DNA of 64,000 bases, taken from Gliomastix tumulicola. Its lineage: Eukaryota > Ascomycota > Sordariomycetes > Hypocreales > Bionectriaceae. The notes under the pieces are model-generated. The model worked only from the letters and a program-made list of their open reading frames with translations, was not told where the DNA came from and searched no databases. Positions 46,501 through 59,942 of this stretch are shown here, piece after piece; within the stretch, counting starts at the first letter, position 1; the number at the start of each line of letters is the position of its first letter. The stretch spans positions 1,106,276 through 1,170,275 of the forward strand of contig BCHX01000003.1 of assembly GCA_001599755.1 (NCBI GenBank), in the 5' to 3' direction. The position numbers and the translations under genes were made by a program.

Positions 46501-46770
46501 TAGTGATCTGCCGACGGACGTGGTAATCTGGAAGGTTGTCTTCCCGAGGGGAACGGTCGTGAAGGGTACATCGGTGGGGGAAACAAGACCGACAGTCTAG
46601 ACAACAGATGTGAGCGCAAGGGTCAAGCTATAGAGTTGAGTGTGGACGAGACATACCCTGAACGGTGCGAATATCCTCGAGGAACCAGACGGGGTTTTGG
46701 AGGCCTTGACTTCGTTCACTTCGAATTTTTGTCGCTTGGCTACCCGCCCTTCATTGCTAGAGTGTGGCAT
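43522..46770 (-). CDS. UTP21: U3 snoRNP protein Utp21 (WDR36)
   Basis: Three exons on the minus strand: 46770-46657, 46596-43914 and 43862-43522 (1045 aa). Utp21 is a subunit of the UTP-B complex of the small-subunit processome and acts in 18S rRNA maturation in the nucleolus. The protein has two WD40 propellers (for example VIVTSGRDNSLKTWIFD, WLLSGGQDRSLWGWSL, TIVSCSLDGKIKFWDF, WIIATSLDKIIRVWDL). The Utp21 C-terminal helical domain follows (DFIEHLKSLSPSGADLELRSL, ending GVVNFLRNPRT). The N-terminal basic segment RVAKRQKFE could be a nuclear localisation signal. The last intron (43863-43913) is only 51 nt, in frame and stop-free; splicing to the AACAG acceptor restores GNYDDFIEHLK, whereas the upstream TTAG acceptor would create a stop. 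Confidence 0.94.
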
Positions 46771-47710
46771 TTTGTCGTGAAGTTCAGGCAAGCTGTCTAG
46801 CAAGCGAATTGGGAAGCCGACTGGACTCTCGACGTTCGCATGTTACGCCCAAGGATTTTTTTTTGGTGGTGATGGAACTTTTTTTTTCGGGGACGGAGGT
46901 GTGGCTTGTTAGTTGGAATTGTGGCGCAAACGGTGGAGGGGCACAGCTCCCAAACAGTTTGCTTGCAGGAACAGCCCCTCTCGAGCTGAAGAATCGTTCC
47001 GTACAATCAGGAGATGCAGGACGCATGCGCTGTTGTCACGAGGGAGAGGAGCTGAAATGGGGAGAACCATCTTCTTTAGTCTATCTCGTGCTACCATTCA
47101 TTTCGCACGACAGAAGATGCCAGCGTCGAGTGTCATCCGCAGGCCTGGACAGTCTGTGGCTGATGCGCTCACCTCCGTCCTTGTCCTCAGGCACACATAC
47201 ATCACATACGGACTGACAAGGGATCAGCTGGCAATGCAGCGGCTCCTACATTAGTGCCTTGGAGAGGGCGCCCTTATCCCAAAGCTGACGGGTGTCGAGC
47301 TCTGGTTGGGTGCGTGGCTGGCGGGTGAGACATGGCAGTTCCCTGGCCCCAATGCAGCCTCTACTGATCGAGGCATGTGTCGTGTGATCGATCTGCCTGA
47401 TGACGACCGATCATAAACGTCGTGGCTCTGACTCCCTCCCGCCCTCCTGCAGACCGCCCTCCGTCAGACGTCGCCACACACCGTCAGGCACCGCCGCAGA
47501 CGAGTGACAGATCCTAGCATCCAGCATCACCGGCCGATGCTAAGCTAATCGCTGCGTAGCCCCCTGGTCTGGTTCTGGTCTGGCTCGGGTGGCCAAGTGC
47601 AGAGTTTTCTCTCCCCCCTAGAAGGTGCCGTCCAGGACCACAAGCAGCCTGGCAAGAACGCTGGAGGGAATTAATTAAGCTTTCCATTGGGTCTCCAGCT
47701 CCGAGTTAGG
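46771..47710. promoter_or_regulatory. Divergent intergenic region, UTP21 / VIP1
   Basis: 940 bp holding both promoters. Poly-T/A runs near 46857-46890 lie close to UTP21. No TATA box or defined site recognised. Confidence 0.5.
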
Positions 47711-50700
47711 ATGATGATGGATCCCTCCACCGCGGGGACCACCAACAGCAGCACCAGCACCAGCACCAGCACCAGCACCAGGAGCAGTACCAAGACCGTC
47801 TGGCACACCACCAGCAGCCAGCCCAGCCCTCTGCACACCGGTCAGGACGCTCAACACCCTCCCGCTCCCAAGGCCAATCTCAGCCTGCATTCTCTGACTT
47901 CCCTGCCTGTCGCTACCGCCCTTCCACGGCCGAACAATGCCCGCGCCCGCACCTCCAGCAGCACCCACACACATTCGCCAAGCATCTCCTCCGGCTCGAT
48001 AACGGGGTCGCTCCCTGGCAGGAAGAGCCGTCACTCTGAACCTGGCACCTCCGACATCCATGCTGAGCTTCTGAATTTCGCTGCGCACCCAGCCTCCCCC
48101 CGATCTGCTGCCCTGCCGCGCGGCCGCTGCTATTCCAGTGCCGCAGCAGACACCCTCTGGAGCGAGGCCTCTGTCGTTCCGGTTGCGGAAGCCCAAGAGC
48201 CGCCGCTGCTGAATTTCGGAGACGTTGACGAAGACGATCCAGACACTCCACATCCCCGGCCAACTGCCTCTACGGAGCCCTTCACCGGTTCTTTGCTCTC
48301 GGAACCTCCTCTGGCCGCCAGACCGTCTCCTTCTGGCACCTCGACGAGTCGACGTCCCTCGGGCAATTCGGTCGCTTCTTCGACCACCTCCGTTCGAGGT
48401 CTCTTCAAGGCATCCAGGGCCAACTCAACGTCAGACTCCATCTCGAGGTTACGATCAGCCAGCCTCATGTCGTCGAGCAAGTCCCCTAACCCGCCGCAGT
48501 CCCAGTCCGAGGCAGGGTTGTCCAATGTCACCGTCACGACGTCCTCGGGCGCACAAGCCGGCCAGGTCGTGGCCGGGGCGCACAATCTGACAACTAGGGA
48601 CCCCCATGCGCAGCCCCTCGATCTGATGAGACGGAACCAGCGATTTGACAATGTCAACCCCAGTGCCGGCCCCAACGCCAATCCCAATGGGGGCGGAGGC
48701 AACTCTTCCAACACTCGAACGCAACCATCTCGCTCAAGAAGTAGGGTCAAGCGCAGGTTTAGTGGTAGCACCGCGAATAGTAGCCATAGCCCGAGTAGTG
48801 ATCGAGGCCCTACACATCGCGAGAAAGAAGAAGGTCAGTATCCTCCTTGCTTAGCTATAGCTCTGCACAGTTGTCCAGACTAACATCGAAAAGCCAAACC
48901 CGCACCGTGGGGAGTCATTGGTATCTGTGCGCTTGATATCAAGGCCCGGAGTAAACCTAGCCGCAATATCCTGAATCGAATCATTGCCAACCGCGAGTTT
49001 GATGTTGTGGTTTTCGGAGACAAGGTCATCCTCGATGAAGGTACGCTACGCTCGACCATAGTTCCCTACAAAGGTTACATTGCTGACTTGTACTGTCTCT
49101 TCTATTTTAAAGAGGTTGAGAACTGGCCGATATGGTACGTTGATGCAGACAGCTTCTTTACTACTGGGCATGCTGTGCTAATCTGCGAATAGTGACTACT
49201 TGATCTCTTTCTACTCCGATGGATTCCCTCTTGACAAGGCTACCGCATACGTTAAGGCTAGAAAGCCGTTTTGCGTCAACGACGTCCCTCTTCAGAGGAT
49301 CTTATGGGACCGCCGGCTGTGCCTTAGCATGCTGGACAAGATCAACGTCCGCACACCATCGAGACTCGAGGTCAGCAGGGACGGTGGCCCAGCGGTGCTC
49401 ACGCCAGAGGTAGCGAAATACGTGCGAGACGTCTCTGGAGTCGAACTGGACACTATCGACTCGGGAAAATACAGGGCTCCGCGAACCGTAGAGCTACTCG
49501 ACGACGGAGATGTTCTGAGTGTCGACGGCTCACTCCTCAAGAAGCCTTTCGTTGAGAAACCAATCAGTGGGGAGGATCACAACATCGTCATATATTTTCC
49601 TAGCTCAGCTGGCGGAGGAGCCAGGAAGCTATTCAGAAAGATCGGCAACAAGAGCTCGGAATACGTGCCAGACCTCAACGTACCTCGAGCCATCACCGAG
49701 CCCGAAAGCAGCTACCTATACGAGAGCTTTATGCAGGTGGACAATGCGGAGGATATCAAGGCATACACAGTTGGGCCGAATTTCTGCCATGCCGAAACTC
49801 GCAAATCTCCTGTGGTGGATGGCGTTGTCAGGAGGAACCAGCATGGCAAGGAGCTGCGCTATGTCACTGCTCTCAGCGCTGAGGAGAAGGAGGCGGCCCG
49901 CAGGATTTCGACTGCCTTTGGCCAGCGGGTGTGCGGATTTGATCTCTTGCGAGCTTCTGGAAAGAGCTACGTGATTGACGTCAACGGCTGGAGCTTCGTC
50001 AAGGACAACAATGAGTACTACGACCACTGCGCCAACATTCTCAAAGACTTGTTTTTCAAGGAGAGAGTTCGACGTGGCAACCTCCCTTCGCCAGCAGTTT
50101 CCGAGCTGGATCCTCTTACTTACCAGCAGGCGATCCCTACAAGAGACCGAGATGTCTCCAACTCGTCCTCTCTTCATCCCCCGCAGCCGAAGCCAGTCCC
50201 TCATCCCATTGAGAGCCATCATCCTCATGAACCGTTCGCTCACGTACCCAGCGGTGCCGGTTCTCCGAAGGCCGAGAGCAGCATTTCATCCACAGCCCCG
50301 AGCATGACCGCCACGCCCATGCATCTTCCGCCGCCAGCTGATTCATCGTTGCCCTCCACAAGCTCGGCCCCTGCGTCCATTAAGACCTCGCTCGCGTCCA
50401 CACCTAATGCGCCTCAGGCATCTCACCAACCCGAGGAGGAAGCCGCTCAGCCGCCCCTGCCCAAACACTCCTGGAAGCTCAAGGGCATGGTGTCAGTAGT
50501 CCGCCACGCGGACCGCACGCCAAAGCAGAAGTTCAAGTTCACATTTCACACAAAACCTTTCATTGATCTTCTCAAGGGTCACCAGGAAGAGGTTCTTCTG
50601 ATTGGCGAGGCGGCCTTGGCCAGTGTCATCCAAGCTGTCGATCTGGCATGGGCCGAGGGCGCTGAAGACGGCGAGAAGCTCAAGATTCTCCGCAATGTTC

Positions 50701-52823
50701 TTGTCAAGAAGGGGAACTGGGCCGGCACCAAGGTGCAGATCAAGCCCATGTTCCGAAGAAAGAAGGTCGAAGGATCCGAGGAGTTGCCAAACGTAACAGA
50801 AGGTGTGGAGGCTTCAACTCCAACCCGGGAGAACGAAGCCCCAGAAGCTGCTGGAACAAGGTCTCCCAAGATTCCGCCGAAGCGACAAGACTCCCTCTCT
50901 GGAGTGACAATGTCTAAATTCACCGCCGCGGAGGAGCAACTGGTCCTTGATAAGTTGCAACTCATTGTCAAATGGGGCGGCGAGCCTACCCACTCAGCTC
51001 GGTATCAGTCTCAAGAGCTCGGCGAGAACATGCGAAACGACCTTATGCTGATGAACAGAGATATCCTAGACGAGGTTCATGTGTTTAGCAGTTCCGAAAG
51101 GAGAGTCACGACGAGCGCACAAATTTGGGCTGCCTCTTTTCTCGGCAAGAAGGACATTCCTGAAGACTTCATTACCATTCGCAAGGATCTGCTGGACGAC
51201 TCCAATGCGGCCAAGGACGAGACCGACAAGGTGAAGAAGAAGCTCAAGGGCCTCTTGCGGAAGGGTAACGAGAGGCCTCCTGAGTTTGCTTGGCCGGAAA
51301 ACATGCCCGAGCCATCGGAAGTGCAGTCTAGGGTGGTCCAGCTCATGAACTTCCACCGACGCGTCCTGCAGCACAACTACAACAAGCTCATGAGCGGTGC
51401 CGCCAACTCGCTCAGCGCCATATCGAACCCCAGCACGGAAAAGCTCACGGGCGAAGCGTCTAGTTCGTCTATTTCCTCGTCCATGTCGCAAGCGAGCACG
51501 ATGACCAGCATTCAAGCGAGATGGTGTTCTGGCGAGGACGCTGATCTTTTCCGGGAACGCTGGGAGAAGCTGTTTGGCGAATTCTGCGATGCCGAAAAGG
51601 TTGATCCTAGCAAGATCTCAGAGCTTTACGACACTATGAAGTTTGATGCCCTCCACAACAGGCAGTTCTTGGAGTGGGTGTTTACACCACCGAAGCACAT
51701 GCTGGAGGAGTATGAAGCCAGGGACGGAAAGCCCAAGGATTCAGAGGACAGCAAGATGTCCGAGGATCACAAATCAGAGAAGTCGCAGCAGGGTGCACAG
51801 AATCGCGAAGGCTCAGACAAGACGGAGGCTCAGGGTGATGCGCCGGGGCGTTCAGCGACCGTCAAGAAACTGTTTAGGCGACGGTCATTTCTTAACGGAC
51901 TCAAGCACGCCAATGGCGACTCTCCTCCTGAGCAGTACTTCCGACTCTACAAGGGGACGGATCAGGGCAAAGTCAAGACGGACCCGCGGAACGAGCCTCT
52001 GCAGGAGCTGTACAAGCTTTCCAAGGTGCTCTTTGACTTCATCTGTCCGCAGGAGTACGGTATATCTGACAGCGAGAAGCTTGAGATTGGTCTTCTGACC
52101 TCCCTGCCTCTACTGAAGGAGATTGTCCAGGATCTAGAAGAGATGCAGGCCTCTAATGACGCCAAGTCGTTCTTCTACTTTACCAAGGAGTCTCACATCT
52201 ACACGCTGCTCAACTGTATCATCGAGGGAGGGATAGAGACCAAGATCAAGCGAAGCTCGATCCCCGAGCTGGACTACCTCTCGCACATCTGCTTCGAGCT
52301 CTACGAATCGGAGACAAAAGAACCGTCCGTCTCTGGCGAGGAGGCCGCCGGCGACTCGACATTCACGTACAGTATCAGAATCACCATCAGCCCGGGCTGT
52401 CACGTATTCGACCCTCTGCACGTCCAGCTCGATAGCCGCCACTGCATCGGATTTGCACCTCGCCGAAGTCTCACTCCCCATGGCGACTGGCTCCAGGTCA
52501 TCAAGACGCTGCGAGCCAAATTTAACCAGTACGTATCTAGCCTCCCCCCCCTTTACCAAGCTGTACAATCTGTGATGTGACCACCCCCCCCTGCTGACAT
52601 CAACAATCACAGGGTCAAACTCCCCAAGACGTTCCTGGCCGTCAATCTCTCGGAGGCCTTCTCGTTTGAGGAGCAGGACAAGCAGGACAAGCAGGGCGGC
52701 AGCGACAAAGACGTGCTGGAGATGAAAGTGACTCCAAGCAAGGATCTTCTGACATCACCTCCCCCATCAAGAACCGACAAGGCCGAAGCTCAAGCGCCGA
52801 GCCAGGTCGTGAACCCGGAGTAA
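47711..52823 (+). CDS. VIP1: Inositol pyrophosphate kinase/phosphatase VIP1 (Asp1, PPIP5K)
   Basis: Five exons: 47711-48833, 48894-49040, 49113-49134, 49193-52528 and 52613-52823 (1612 aa). The enzyme makes 1-diphosphoinositol species from IP6/5-IP7 and its second domain can reverse this. Residues 1 to about 374 are Ser/Thr-rich and probably disordered, with an (ST)n run near the start. The RimK-type ATP-grasp kinase runs from about 375 to 715 (WGVIGICALDIKARSKPS, EENWPICDYLISFYSDGFPL with E-V inserted, ARKPFCVNDVPLQRILWDRR, KSYVIDVNGWSFVKDNNEYY). A Ser/Pro linker follows. The histidine acid phosphatase-like domain starts at about 860 with VVRHADRTPKQKFKF and includes HVFSSSERRVTTSAQIWAASFL. 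Exon 3 is a 22-nt micro-exon. Three ATGs in a row (47711, 47714, 47717) start the frame; the first was taken. Much of the N-terminal extension is unlike yeast Vip1. Confidence 0.94.
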
Positions 52824-55800
52824 ACTTCACCGAGGCCTGAGACAAGGGGGACGGGGGGAAAAGGAGTGAGGGAGGGAGCGCTCGCCCTTTTCGAGAGTGA
52901 TGTCAAAAGGACGGCCGATTCAAAGGGAAAGCAAGCTAGGAGGTGGACACTGCAATTTTGACAGCTTGTTTAGCCAGCCGCTGGCTTACCCGTTCTGAAG
53001 GTCTCTGCATATGACTTGGCCTGCGCGGCGTTCGGTCCAAGTTCCGAGATGGCTGCTAGCCCGGATCAAGGAGGGGGTGGACACCACTGTGTCATGCGCC
53101 GTTCTGAGTGACTTGACGCAACATGAAGGAGCCGGGATTGCTGAGGAAGAAGCATGAAAAGGGGGCAAGACGGAGGTTGGCAAAGGGGGAGGAAGGGAGG
53201 AAGGACAGACGGAGGGAGGGAGGGAGAGGCAGAAGCGCATGCAGGTCGCAGAAAACGATGAGGAACACGACGTCTGACTCCAAAAGCCCTGTTTTCCGCC
53301 GCCGACCGCCAAATCAGGCCGACTGCATATTAAGAAACGAGCCCACGCTGCTGGGGGCACCCCCCCCCCGGTCCTTTTTGAGAAGATTTCCTTGCCAGCA
53401 CGCCCCCACCACACCAACATGGTCGTCGTCAAAGAAACTTGCAGGACTCGGCCAATGGCAGGCCCGGATTGGAAAACAGGACTGATGGAGGAGACTGGAA
53501 CGATTCCGAGACCTGCAGCACCTGCGACGAAGAGCTCTCACCGATGTGGACCCTACCACACCAAGAAACGACGCGCTTGCTCCTTACTGGCCCTGGCCAG
53601 TCCGCGCGCCCGCCCATGCTATAGCCCTATACCTCCACATGCAGGCCTTTGATATAGGGCCCCGGCACTGACAGTCGGGGTGCCAATACGTGGAGGGGGT
53701 GGGGGAAAAAGGAGGAGGAGGAGGAGGAGGAGGAGATTGCTGGCGTCAACATGTTTTTTTTTTATGATGGAGGGGGCGTTATTTCAGAATATCACACGAG
53801 GGACACACTGGGTACATTGTTCATTCATCTCGATGGGATACATACAATAGATTAGAGGGACGGCGGGCGCATACGACTAGACCCGGGCGAGAGAGGGAGA
53901 CAGAGACAGGGAAGGGGCTTCGCGGCTTGCTCGCTCATCCTCGCTCATGCAGCTTTGACATGGAACCAGGTCCCAGGGGACCATGACCTCCAGGACTAAG
54001 AAAATAGAAATCAGCTTCCCGCAACTAGCCCGCAGGTGACAGCTGCCCAGGCACCGAATACCGCCGAGGACACACATGCCCGCCCATCCCTCCCTTGCAG
54101 GGCCTGCATCTGCCTATTCGAACGGCATACATATGCACCTCTTCCAATTGCGTAATATGATACATCCATCCATCCATCCTACCAGGACTCCGTAGGCAGC
54201 CACTCTCCACAGGCCAAAAGACGAATGCGAGGAGGGCCCGTGGGCAGCGGACTGCTGAGATGAAGAGCTCACCAAACACAGGCTAGCCCGGGAGCCACAG
54301 TGGCATCTGGGAGGAGTAGAAAAAAAAAATCGATCCATCAGTTCACATGCCGTGCCCGCTCCAGGCTGGGCGTGCCAGACCACTGGACATCAGACGCCGA
54401 GGCAGGACGAGGCAGGGAACCAGGGACTATCTACACCGCGCGCGCGCGAGGACCGCCGCTCGCGGGCGTCCACGAGTCAAACATCCAGACCGCAAATCCA
54501 AGGACACGGTCATGGCGTTCCCCAAGAGGCAGAGAATGCATGACTAGTGTGGTTTTTGGGCCCTGTCTAGTGCCGTGAGCCATGTGGTGAGCCCGGTGAG
54601 TTGAGGGACCAGAGGTCATACGAGGGGCGGCGGGTGGACGACAAAGTGGACGACATGTGGGAAAGAAAGGGAAAAAAATAAATCACGGGGCCTGTCACTC
54701 CTCGTGTCTGAGGAACCTGGTTTCGAGTCGTTTCGGGGAGTATCGCCAGTCCGACAGCTGGGAACGAGAACTCTGGACGCTAGGTGGTGATTACGCGGAG
54801 GTCGAGAAAAATCTTACGAGCACCGACCGGGATAGGCGCGTCACGACGGGCGCAGCTAGTCTGATGACAGCAATGGAGGGAGATAGGGATGCTTGAAGCC
54901 TCGGTGTTACTCCTAGCTCACGTTAACAAGAACATCGGATGTGCTGGAGAAAAGAGGGGCGAAGGGGAGGGGACTGAACGAATTTGAGTGATGACGACCA
55001 TGATGATGATGATGGTGGTGGTGGTGGTGGTGGTGATGGCGATAATGATTCCTGCGTGCGATGGTCAAGGTGGTCGAACGACGTCTGTCGTCGTATACTC
55101 GAAACGGCGGGCGTGTGCTTGTTTGCCGATCCAATAGTCAATCTTCACCAAGCCTGACTGACCGATTACCAGAAAGATTGATATGGCGCAATGCTCCCCC
55201 GATGCTTGTCCGGATTCGGACGCATACATGAGGAGGGGTGGTCATGGTAATCACAGGCCCCAACACCCCATGCACACACCTTCCATCCAGAAACCCTGCA
55301 TCAGCCTCAGATACGCATCCCCGTCCTGGAAGAGCGATAGCGTCGTGCAGAGGCCAAGCGGGAGTGGCGGCCGGCAAGCAGGCGATCTTGCACCATTCAC
55401 CTCAGCTCTGGAACGATATCTGGTCCTGCAATATGCTTCCACATTGTTTGGAGCCCGGCGGTTGGCCAATGCATTGCTGTTGATATTGCATCCGGGCATG
55501 GCTCCGGGCTCGTTTGTGTGCAAGGCAGCGACAGAGGCCTCCCTGGGAGTGATGGATGCATACTTCCATATTGCTATCCTTGTCTCTCCTCCTGTGGACC
55601 TCGGAAGCCCACACTCCAGTCGCGGTCATGGCCTTCTGCTGATCTGAGTGGCTGGGACGAGAGACGGACGATGAGGCAGAGAGGTAAGAGACGACGACAC
55701 CCGTGGTCTCGAAGGATCGCAATACCTGGCGATGGGTTCTTGAGCGGTCAAGGGTGCTTTTGATGACGACGTGAAGACCTAACGGACATCCAGCTAGCTC

Positions 55801-57605
55801 CGGCTGGTTTCCGGAACGGAGACCCGGGACGAAGTGCAATCTCAGGCCATCAGATCGGCGTTCTGTGTGCTAAAGTGGCTATCATGGTGAGGAACATGGT
55901 ATAGCACAGCGTGTTATAAGTGAGTTTAAGCAGCTTGCACAGACGGCTAATTGTCCTAGCACGGGACAGACACGTGTGAGCCGCCATGGCATCTCTGCAC
56001 CTAATACTAGAATCAGCACACCCTTATCATTACGTGACAATGCAGGTCATGCTTCCAAGCCAACTTAAATTATCGCGCGCCTGTAATGTAGTGGATGATG
56101 GTGCAGGACAAGACATTGCCTGCGGAACGGCGTGACGAGAAGCGAATGTATGTCATTTTGCCGGGAATGGAGTGCGGCATGGTACTCGGCGACAGCATTA
56201 TTTAGAATCGAGGGTGTGGTGCCCATCGTAGCTGGCAGTAGGTGACACCGGTTGATCAGCAAGCCGTGGTGGTTTGAAACGTCGACGACCACTTGCGTAT
56301 TGATTGACCCGGCACGGTCTTGCAGAGTGATCGGGCAGAGTGCTTAGAACAGAACACCCGAGGTGCCGAAGCCGATATCGAAAGGAAACGAGATTGATAT
56401 TGGTGCAAGGACTTCAGTTTGGTAGCTGAGCCGAGCCGATCGTGACTCGATTCGAGTGCGCGCGCGTTGGAGTGATGACAGCGGAGGTGGATGTTTGCGA
56501 CGGGGAGGACACGGAGGCGGCGGACCGACCGGGCGCCGATCACAGAAGAAGCCACAATATATTGACGACATCCAAGCCGAAAGCTTGCAGTAGCTCCGGA
56601 TAACGGTGACATGCTCATCAGAGTCTTGACGCTCTGGAGACGCAATAAGCTTTCCGGGTGGCAGTAAGATTGAAGGGGTCAGGAGGGCGTCAAGGCCGGA
56701 GATCGGCCCAGTCGCGAACTGTCAGCTTGGCCGAGAGCAGGTGGAATACGGGAACGGTGATAGCTGTTCTATTAAGGGGGAGTTCGTGAGGGCATCCCTG
56801 GCGTCCAGGGTGCCGTGAAGCCAATCGCACCTGTGGGTGAGGAGCCAGCATTGTTTGTGGTTGGGATGATGGCGCCCGCAATCGAATCGCTGATACTGAG
56901 CATCCCTGCCCTGTTCGTGGATCGAGTCTGGAGTGGTGCGGCGCCGCGTGACGGGAGGAAAGGGCTTGGAAGTAGTAGTTGTAACTACAGGCAGTAGGTA
57001 GCTTTGTGGCGTCTCGTGTTGAAGAAGCTAAAGTGACGCCGTCAGGTGCCTTGATGGTTTTTTTTTTTGCTTACCTAAGTCCCTGGCACGGATCTTGAAG
57101 TCTGGACTTTGAGGAAGGAGGTGCGTCCTACTGGGAAGGGGCGAGGTTAGTGACGAGGCGAGCAAGGAAAGAGCGACCGACACCCATGGCCCGTTAGAGT
57201 GGCTCTTTCCCAGAGAGGCAAGCAGGGGTTTTGATGAAGGTGCTGGACCTTAAACTTCGTAGGGCAAGAGGCGGGGTTGCTGCCTGCCCGAGGCGAGATG
57301 AAGTCACTTACCGGATGTTCCTTTGATACAACCTACCTTACAGGACGGAAGATCAGATTATCTGCAGGTCTGCCAGGTTTTGAGTGCGACCTAGTGGTCG
57401 ATAACGTTGAATTACAAATATTGCCGTGCCCGGGTTGAGTTTATGCGCTCGGATATGGTGTCTGGGCTCATAGAGGAACGCCCACTGAGCTCACCGGTCG
57501 ACGAACTTGTCTTACGGCTGTCTTAAGATGGGCTATTATATGGCCCATTTCTATCATCGAGATTGAACAAGGAACTAGGTACCTTCGATGGCAGTCCATG
57601 GTGGC

Positions 57606-57627
57606 CACACACACACACACACACACA
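57606..57627. repeat. (CA)11 microsatellite
   Basis: About eleven CA units, ending CAAAC. Confidence 0.9.
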
Positions 57628-59161
57628 AACAAGCAATGTGATGAAAGATTACCGTTGTCAACGTCATGCCATTTCCAGCGTCTCCCCGAAGAACATCGGC
57701 CTTCCACCGCCCTGCATTTCTTCGACGCTATCTTAGTCCAAACTCAAAAAACTGCTAGTACTCCTCTGTGGCCATCTAACTATTATCAGTATCTCGTACA
57801 CCTCGAGCCGGGCAGGCGAGATACCCGAATTCCAGGCCATGTCCCTGCAGAAGCGGCTCTGGTAGCTCGTGGCAGAGGAGCTAGGCGTCCGGCTTCAAGT
57901 GCCCGGGTCAAAAAGCCACCCTTAGCGCACTCCACCGCCGCAGCCCTATGCTGTATGCAGGCACGCAGACTGCCAGTTTCGACTTTCGATGAGGTAAAAG
58001 ACTGCTGATGATGGGCCGACATCCAAAGCGCTCAGGATGTGTAGATATCTGAGCCGGGGCGTGTGTCTTCGGCAGACCCCTGCAGGTGGCTGCAGTGGCT
58101 TTTTTTTTTTTCTCTCTCGAAGAGGAGAGAAGTCGGAAAGCCAAGTCCTGTTGCTCCTTTCCGTCTTCTGCCCAACTCCTCGGCTCGACTTGTGGCCCCA
58201 ATCAGATGCCTCAGATCGCGAGGATGCTCTGCCTAAGTAGGGAGGACCTATTTTAGTAATTGGTGACGCGTGTCACTCTGTTCTCGACTTCTGCACGGCT
58301 AAATCGTTGTTCCTTGCATTGAAGTGACATTCGGTAGTGCTGACCTGGCATGCCTCGGACACTAACACATAACCTGTTTCAACGACGTTCAAAAAAAGAA
58401 ACTGCCTCCGGTGATTTGCCCGAAGCTGGCGTCCCTCCTCAGGCCATTCGCCGGCTCCAGCGGTCAAGCTAGGCCTGCTGGGCACCGCACGATTCATGAA
58501 GCCGCCTCCACGCAGGCGCGCGCCTCACGACGCTAGGCGGAACGGAACGAGGTCCATCGTGAATGTACGACGGTAGTGTGAATAACGTCGTCCCGGGTGG
58601 GCGGAGCAGGGCAGGATTTTTCTTTCTTTCCTTCTTTCTCTTCTCACTGCCGTCCCTCGTGCTCTCTCTCGCGTGCAGCCAAGGGCCGTCTGCAGGAGGA
58701 ATGTTGGTTACATGACGGCGCAATGAAACACGCGTGAAATTATCGCAGTAGCAGCAGATGCAAGGCGTGCCGGTCCGATAACCAAATCCTGAGCGACTCG
58801 CCCGCAGCGGTGTGAAAGCCAGCCCGTGTCTTAGTAATGTTCCTTGTCTCACACGGAGAGTCTGAGGCAGCGAGTATTTCACCGTGGCCGCTCGCCTGAG
58901 CGCGGCACACCGACACCGTCCGACAAGGTCGGGTCATCCATGGGACGCCGTCCAGGCCTATCCAAGTCGGTCGTAGTTGATCTTTCTGGGTCTGGTATAG
59001 GCGAGCGCAGAGGGCAGAAACCTGCGCGCGCACACACACACCGGAACCCGGCCGTAGACGCACAAGCGCTGAGTTAGTCTTCGTAGTGATGTATTAGTGC
59101 TCTTTTCTGGATCAGTTAGCACGCCGCGCCAGCAGGCCTCGCCCATTGTCCAGAATTTGCG

Positions 59162-59201
59162 AGCTTCAGAGCGTCAGGGCGTCAGAGCGTCAGAGCTTCA
59201 G
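59162..59201. repeat. 8-bp tandem array, five copies
   Basis: Five contiguous octamers of the form (A/G)G C (T/G) TCAG. The variable base runs T, G, G, G, T, so the array is symmetric in its variants. Confidence 0.9.
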
Positions 59202-59933
59202 CATCTGCAGGGGGCCTGCAGGGAGAGGCTCCCGCTGGCTGTCAACTGGAACCTGCAGCTGCCGCTACGGCTTCCCGCTCCAGTGGCTCCCTCCACTGGC
59301 CTCCAGTCTCCATCTCCAGTGGCTCCGAGCCCCTACAATCCCTAATTCCGCTCCGGACTAGTAGGCTCGAGCTGTCCAACTTCAAACTCACCTTACTCGT
59401 GCGCTACCTTGTCTGCTCCTGTTCGGCAATGGCACACCTTAATAAGAACCTGGACATCACGTTTCAATTTGCATTTGACGGGCTCGGGTGCACTGCCGTC
59501 CGGACCTTGCCCTGCTTCTCCTTGCACACACCACACACCACGCAACATGCCACATCACCTCGGACGTCCTGCAGGTCTCACGGTGAAGCGGTGTACATGC
59601 GTGTGTTGGTAGCACGGAATGTGTCTCTTGCTTACAATTGCACTAGCACCTGTCTTGCCTCTTTTCTCACTGCCTTGCGACCAACCAGAGCCCTTTGAAT
59701 GGGAGAATGAATGATTACATCGCCTTAGTCTGGTAACACAGATGCCATGTTGGCTGCTCTCGGATCCGCATCCAGACTGCACGGTACCTTGCAGCTACAC
59801 CCTCTCCAGCGGGCGGCAGTACCCATTGACAGGTCCCTGTAAGTACTAAGACCGTTTCTCGAAGAAGAGCCCACTCTCTGCCCTACTAAGGTATCCTGTC
59901 AAGGCGGGAAGCGGCCTCAGTGTTTCTTTCCTC

Positions 59934-59942
59934 TTTTATATA
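59934..59942 (+). promoter_or_regulatory. TATA-like element with CT-rich downstream DNA
   Basis: TTTTATATA followed by about 100 bases of CT-rich sequence. A 120-codon frame at 60071-60433 lies downstream but is low-complexity (Ser/Pro/Leu) and unconvincing. It could be an upstream promoter for the small gene at 61504. Confidence 0.35.

Noticed and set aside
54913..55141. Poly-His peptide frame
   Set aside because: Produced by an ATG/GGT trinucleotide microsatellite read in reverse, not a His-rich protein with conserved context.
55402..55839. 145-codon minus-strand frame
   Set aside because: No motif, no splice partners, overlapped by a plus-strand frame of similar length.
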